From Desulfosarcinaceae bacterium (GTDB lineage: Bacteria; Desulfobacterota; Desulfobacteria; Desulfobacterales; Desulfosarcinaceae): a DNA stretch of 64,000 nt. The stretch lies in assembly GCA_030066015.1 (NCBI GenBank), contig JASJCL010000002.1, positions 53,135-117,134 on the forward strand, read 5' to 3'. The position numbers and the translations under genes are program-made. The notes beneath the pieces were generated by a model that was given only the letters and a program-made list of their open reading frames with translations, searched no databases and had not been told where the DNA came from. This document shows, one piece after another, positions 63,926-64,000 of the stretch; the first letter of the stretch is position 1, and every line of letters begins with the position of its first letter.

Positions 63926-64000
63926 TTAGTTGAGCTTCAATCGTGGATCGATCACTTTGTAGAGAAAATCCATGGCGATATTGATCAGCACCACCGAGAT
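63926..64000 (-). CDS. dppB: Dipeptide ABC transporter permease DppB (C-terminus only)
   Basis: Only the last 24 codons are present, reading leftward from the right edge. ISVVLINIAMDFLYKVIDPR is a typical OppB/DppB C-terminus, ending in RLKLN and TAA at 63926. The remainder lies outside the window. Confidence 0.85.
   Translation of the reverse strand: MSVVLINIAMDFLYKVIDPRLKLN

Noticed and set aside
1..64000. tRNA, rRNA, CRISPR, insertion sequence or prophage genes
   Set aside because: No T-loop/acceptor patterns, spaced direct repeats, transposase or phage motifs were seen when reading both strands by eye.

Overview
The window is GC-rich, densely coded DNA with no rRNA, tRNA, transposase, phage gene or CRISPR array that I can find. 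The gene content points to a strictly anaerobic deltaproteobacterium (Desulfobacterota, probably a Desulfosarcina-type sulfate reducer). The pointers are a class I hybrid cluster protein with an HcpR-type regulator and dicluster ferredoxin, a giant BadF/2-hydroxyacyl-CoA dehydratase activase, a DUF5320 and CooT pair, and an AmmeMemoRadiSam A protein. The lineage is an inference from gene content, not a database result.

Layout. 1-5.6 kb (minus): a TPR-type adenylate cyclase cut by the left edge, then an operon XRE-cupin regulator > acyl-CoA synthetase > HAD-AIRS fusion. 5.8-9 kb: universal stress protein, glycerophosphodiesterase and, convergent, a YcbB-type L,D-transpeptidase. 9.3-16.2 kb (plus): a receiver/PEP-synthase-like protein translationally coupled to a lipoprotein, a tiny ORF, a DUF2914 protein, and a c-di-AMP cyclase fused to YbbR repeats. 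16.4-27 kb (minus): a nine-gene run of overlapping or closely spaced genes plus DUF423. It encodes inositol-3-phosphate synthase, a PIG-L deacetylase, an MshA-like glycosyltransferase, a FemAB/CelD-like acyltransferase, two Gfo/Idh/MocA dehydrogenases (one fused to ThuA), a peptidase-S51-like protein fused to a cysteinyl-tRNA-synthetase C-terminal domain, a second S51 protein and a HAD. This is the best candidate for an undescribed system: its first steps match the glucosaminyl-inositol core of mycothiol, while the remaining enzymes differ.

27-41 kb: the giant activase, a zinc alcohol dehydrogenase, an unusual LOG-family fusion, AmrA, small secreted and Tat proteins, DUF5320/CooT genes behind a palindrome-covered promoter, fumarase C and a small zinc-ribbon protein. 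41-45.3 kb: HcpR diverges from hcp, a zinc-ribbon/degenerate-HD gene and a ferredoxin, with a perfect TTGAC-N4-GTCAA operator between them. 45.5-46.8 kb: MarR and WrbA behind a 36-bp palindrome. 47-52.6 kb (minus): a DtxR-family regulator and a Mn/Zn/Fe ABC importer in which both permeases carry C-terminal DtxR-like domains, with DtxR-type operators in the intergenic DNA. 52.7-54.8 kb (plus): a small secreted protein and an ECF sigma/anti-sigma/CpxP-like trio. 55.3-60.7 kb: a metallo-beta-lactamase-fold gene broken by an in-frame TAA, an ADP-ribosylglycohydrolase, an amidase, an M24 peptidase and a thioesterase. 60.9-64 kb (minus): a dipeptide/oligopeptide ABC operon cut by the right edge.

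Functions rest on motifs read by eye and general family knowledge; no searches were run.
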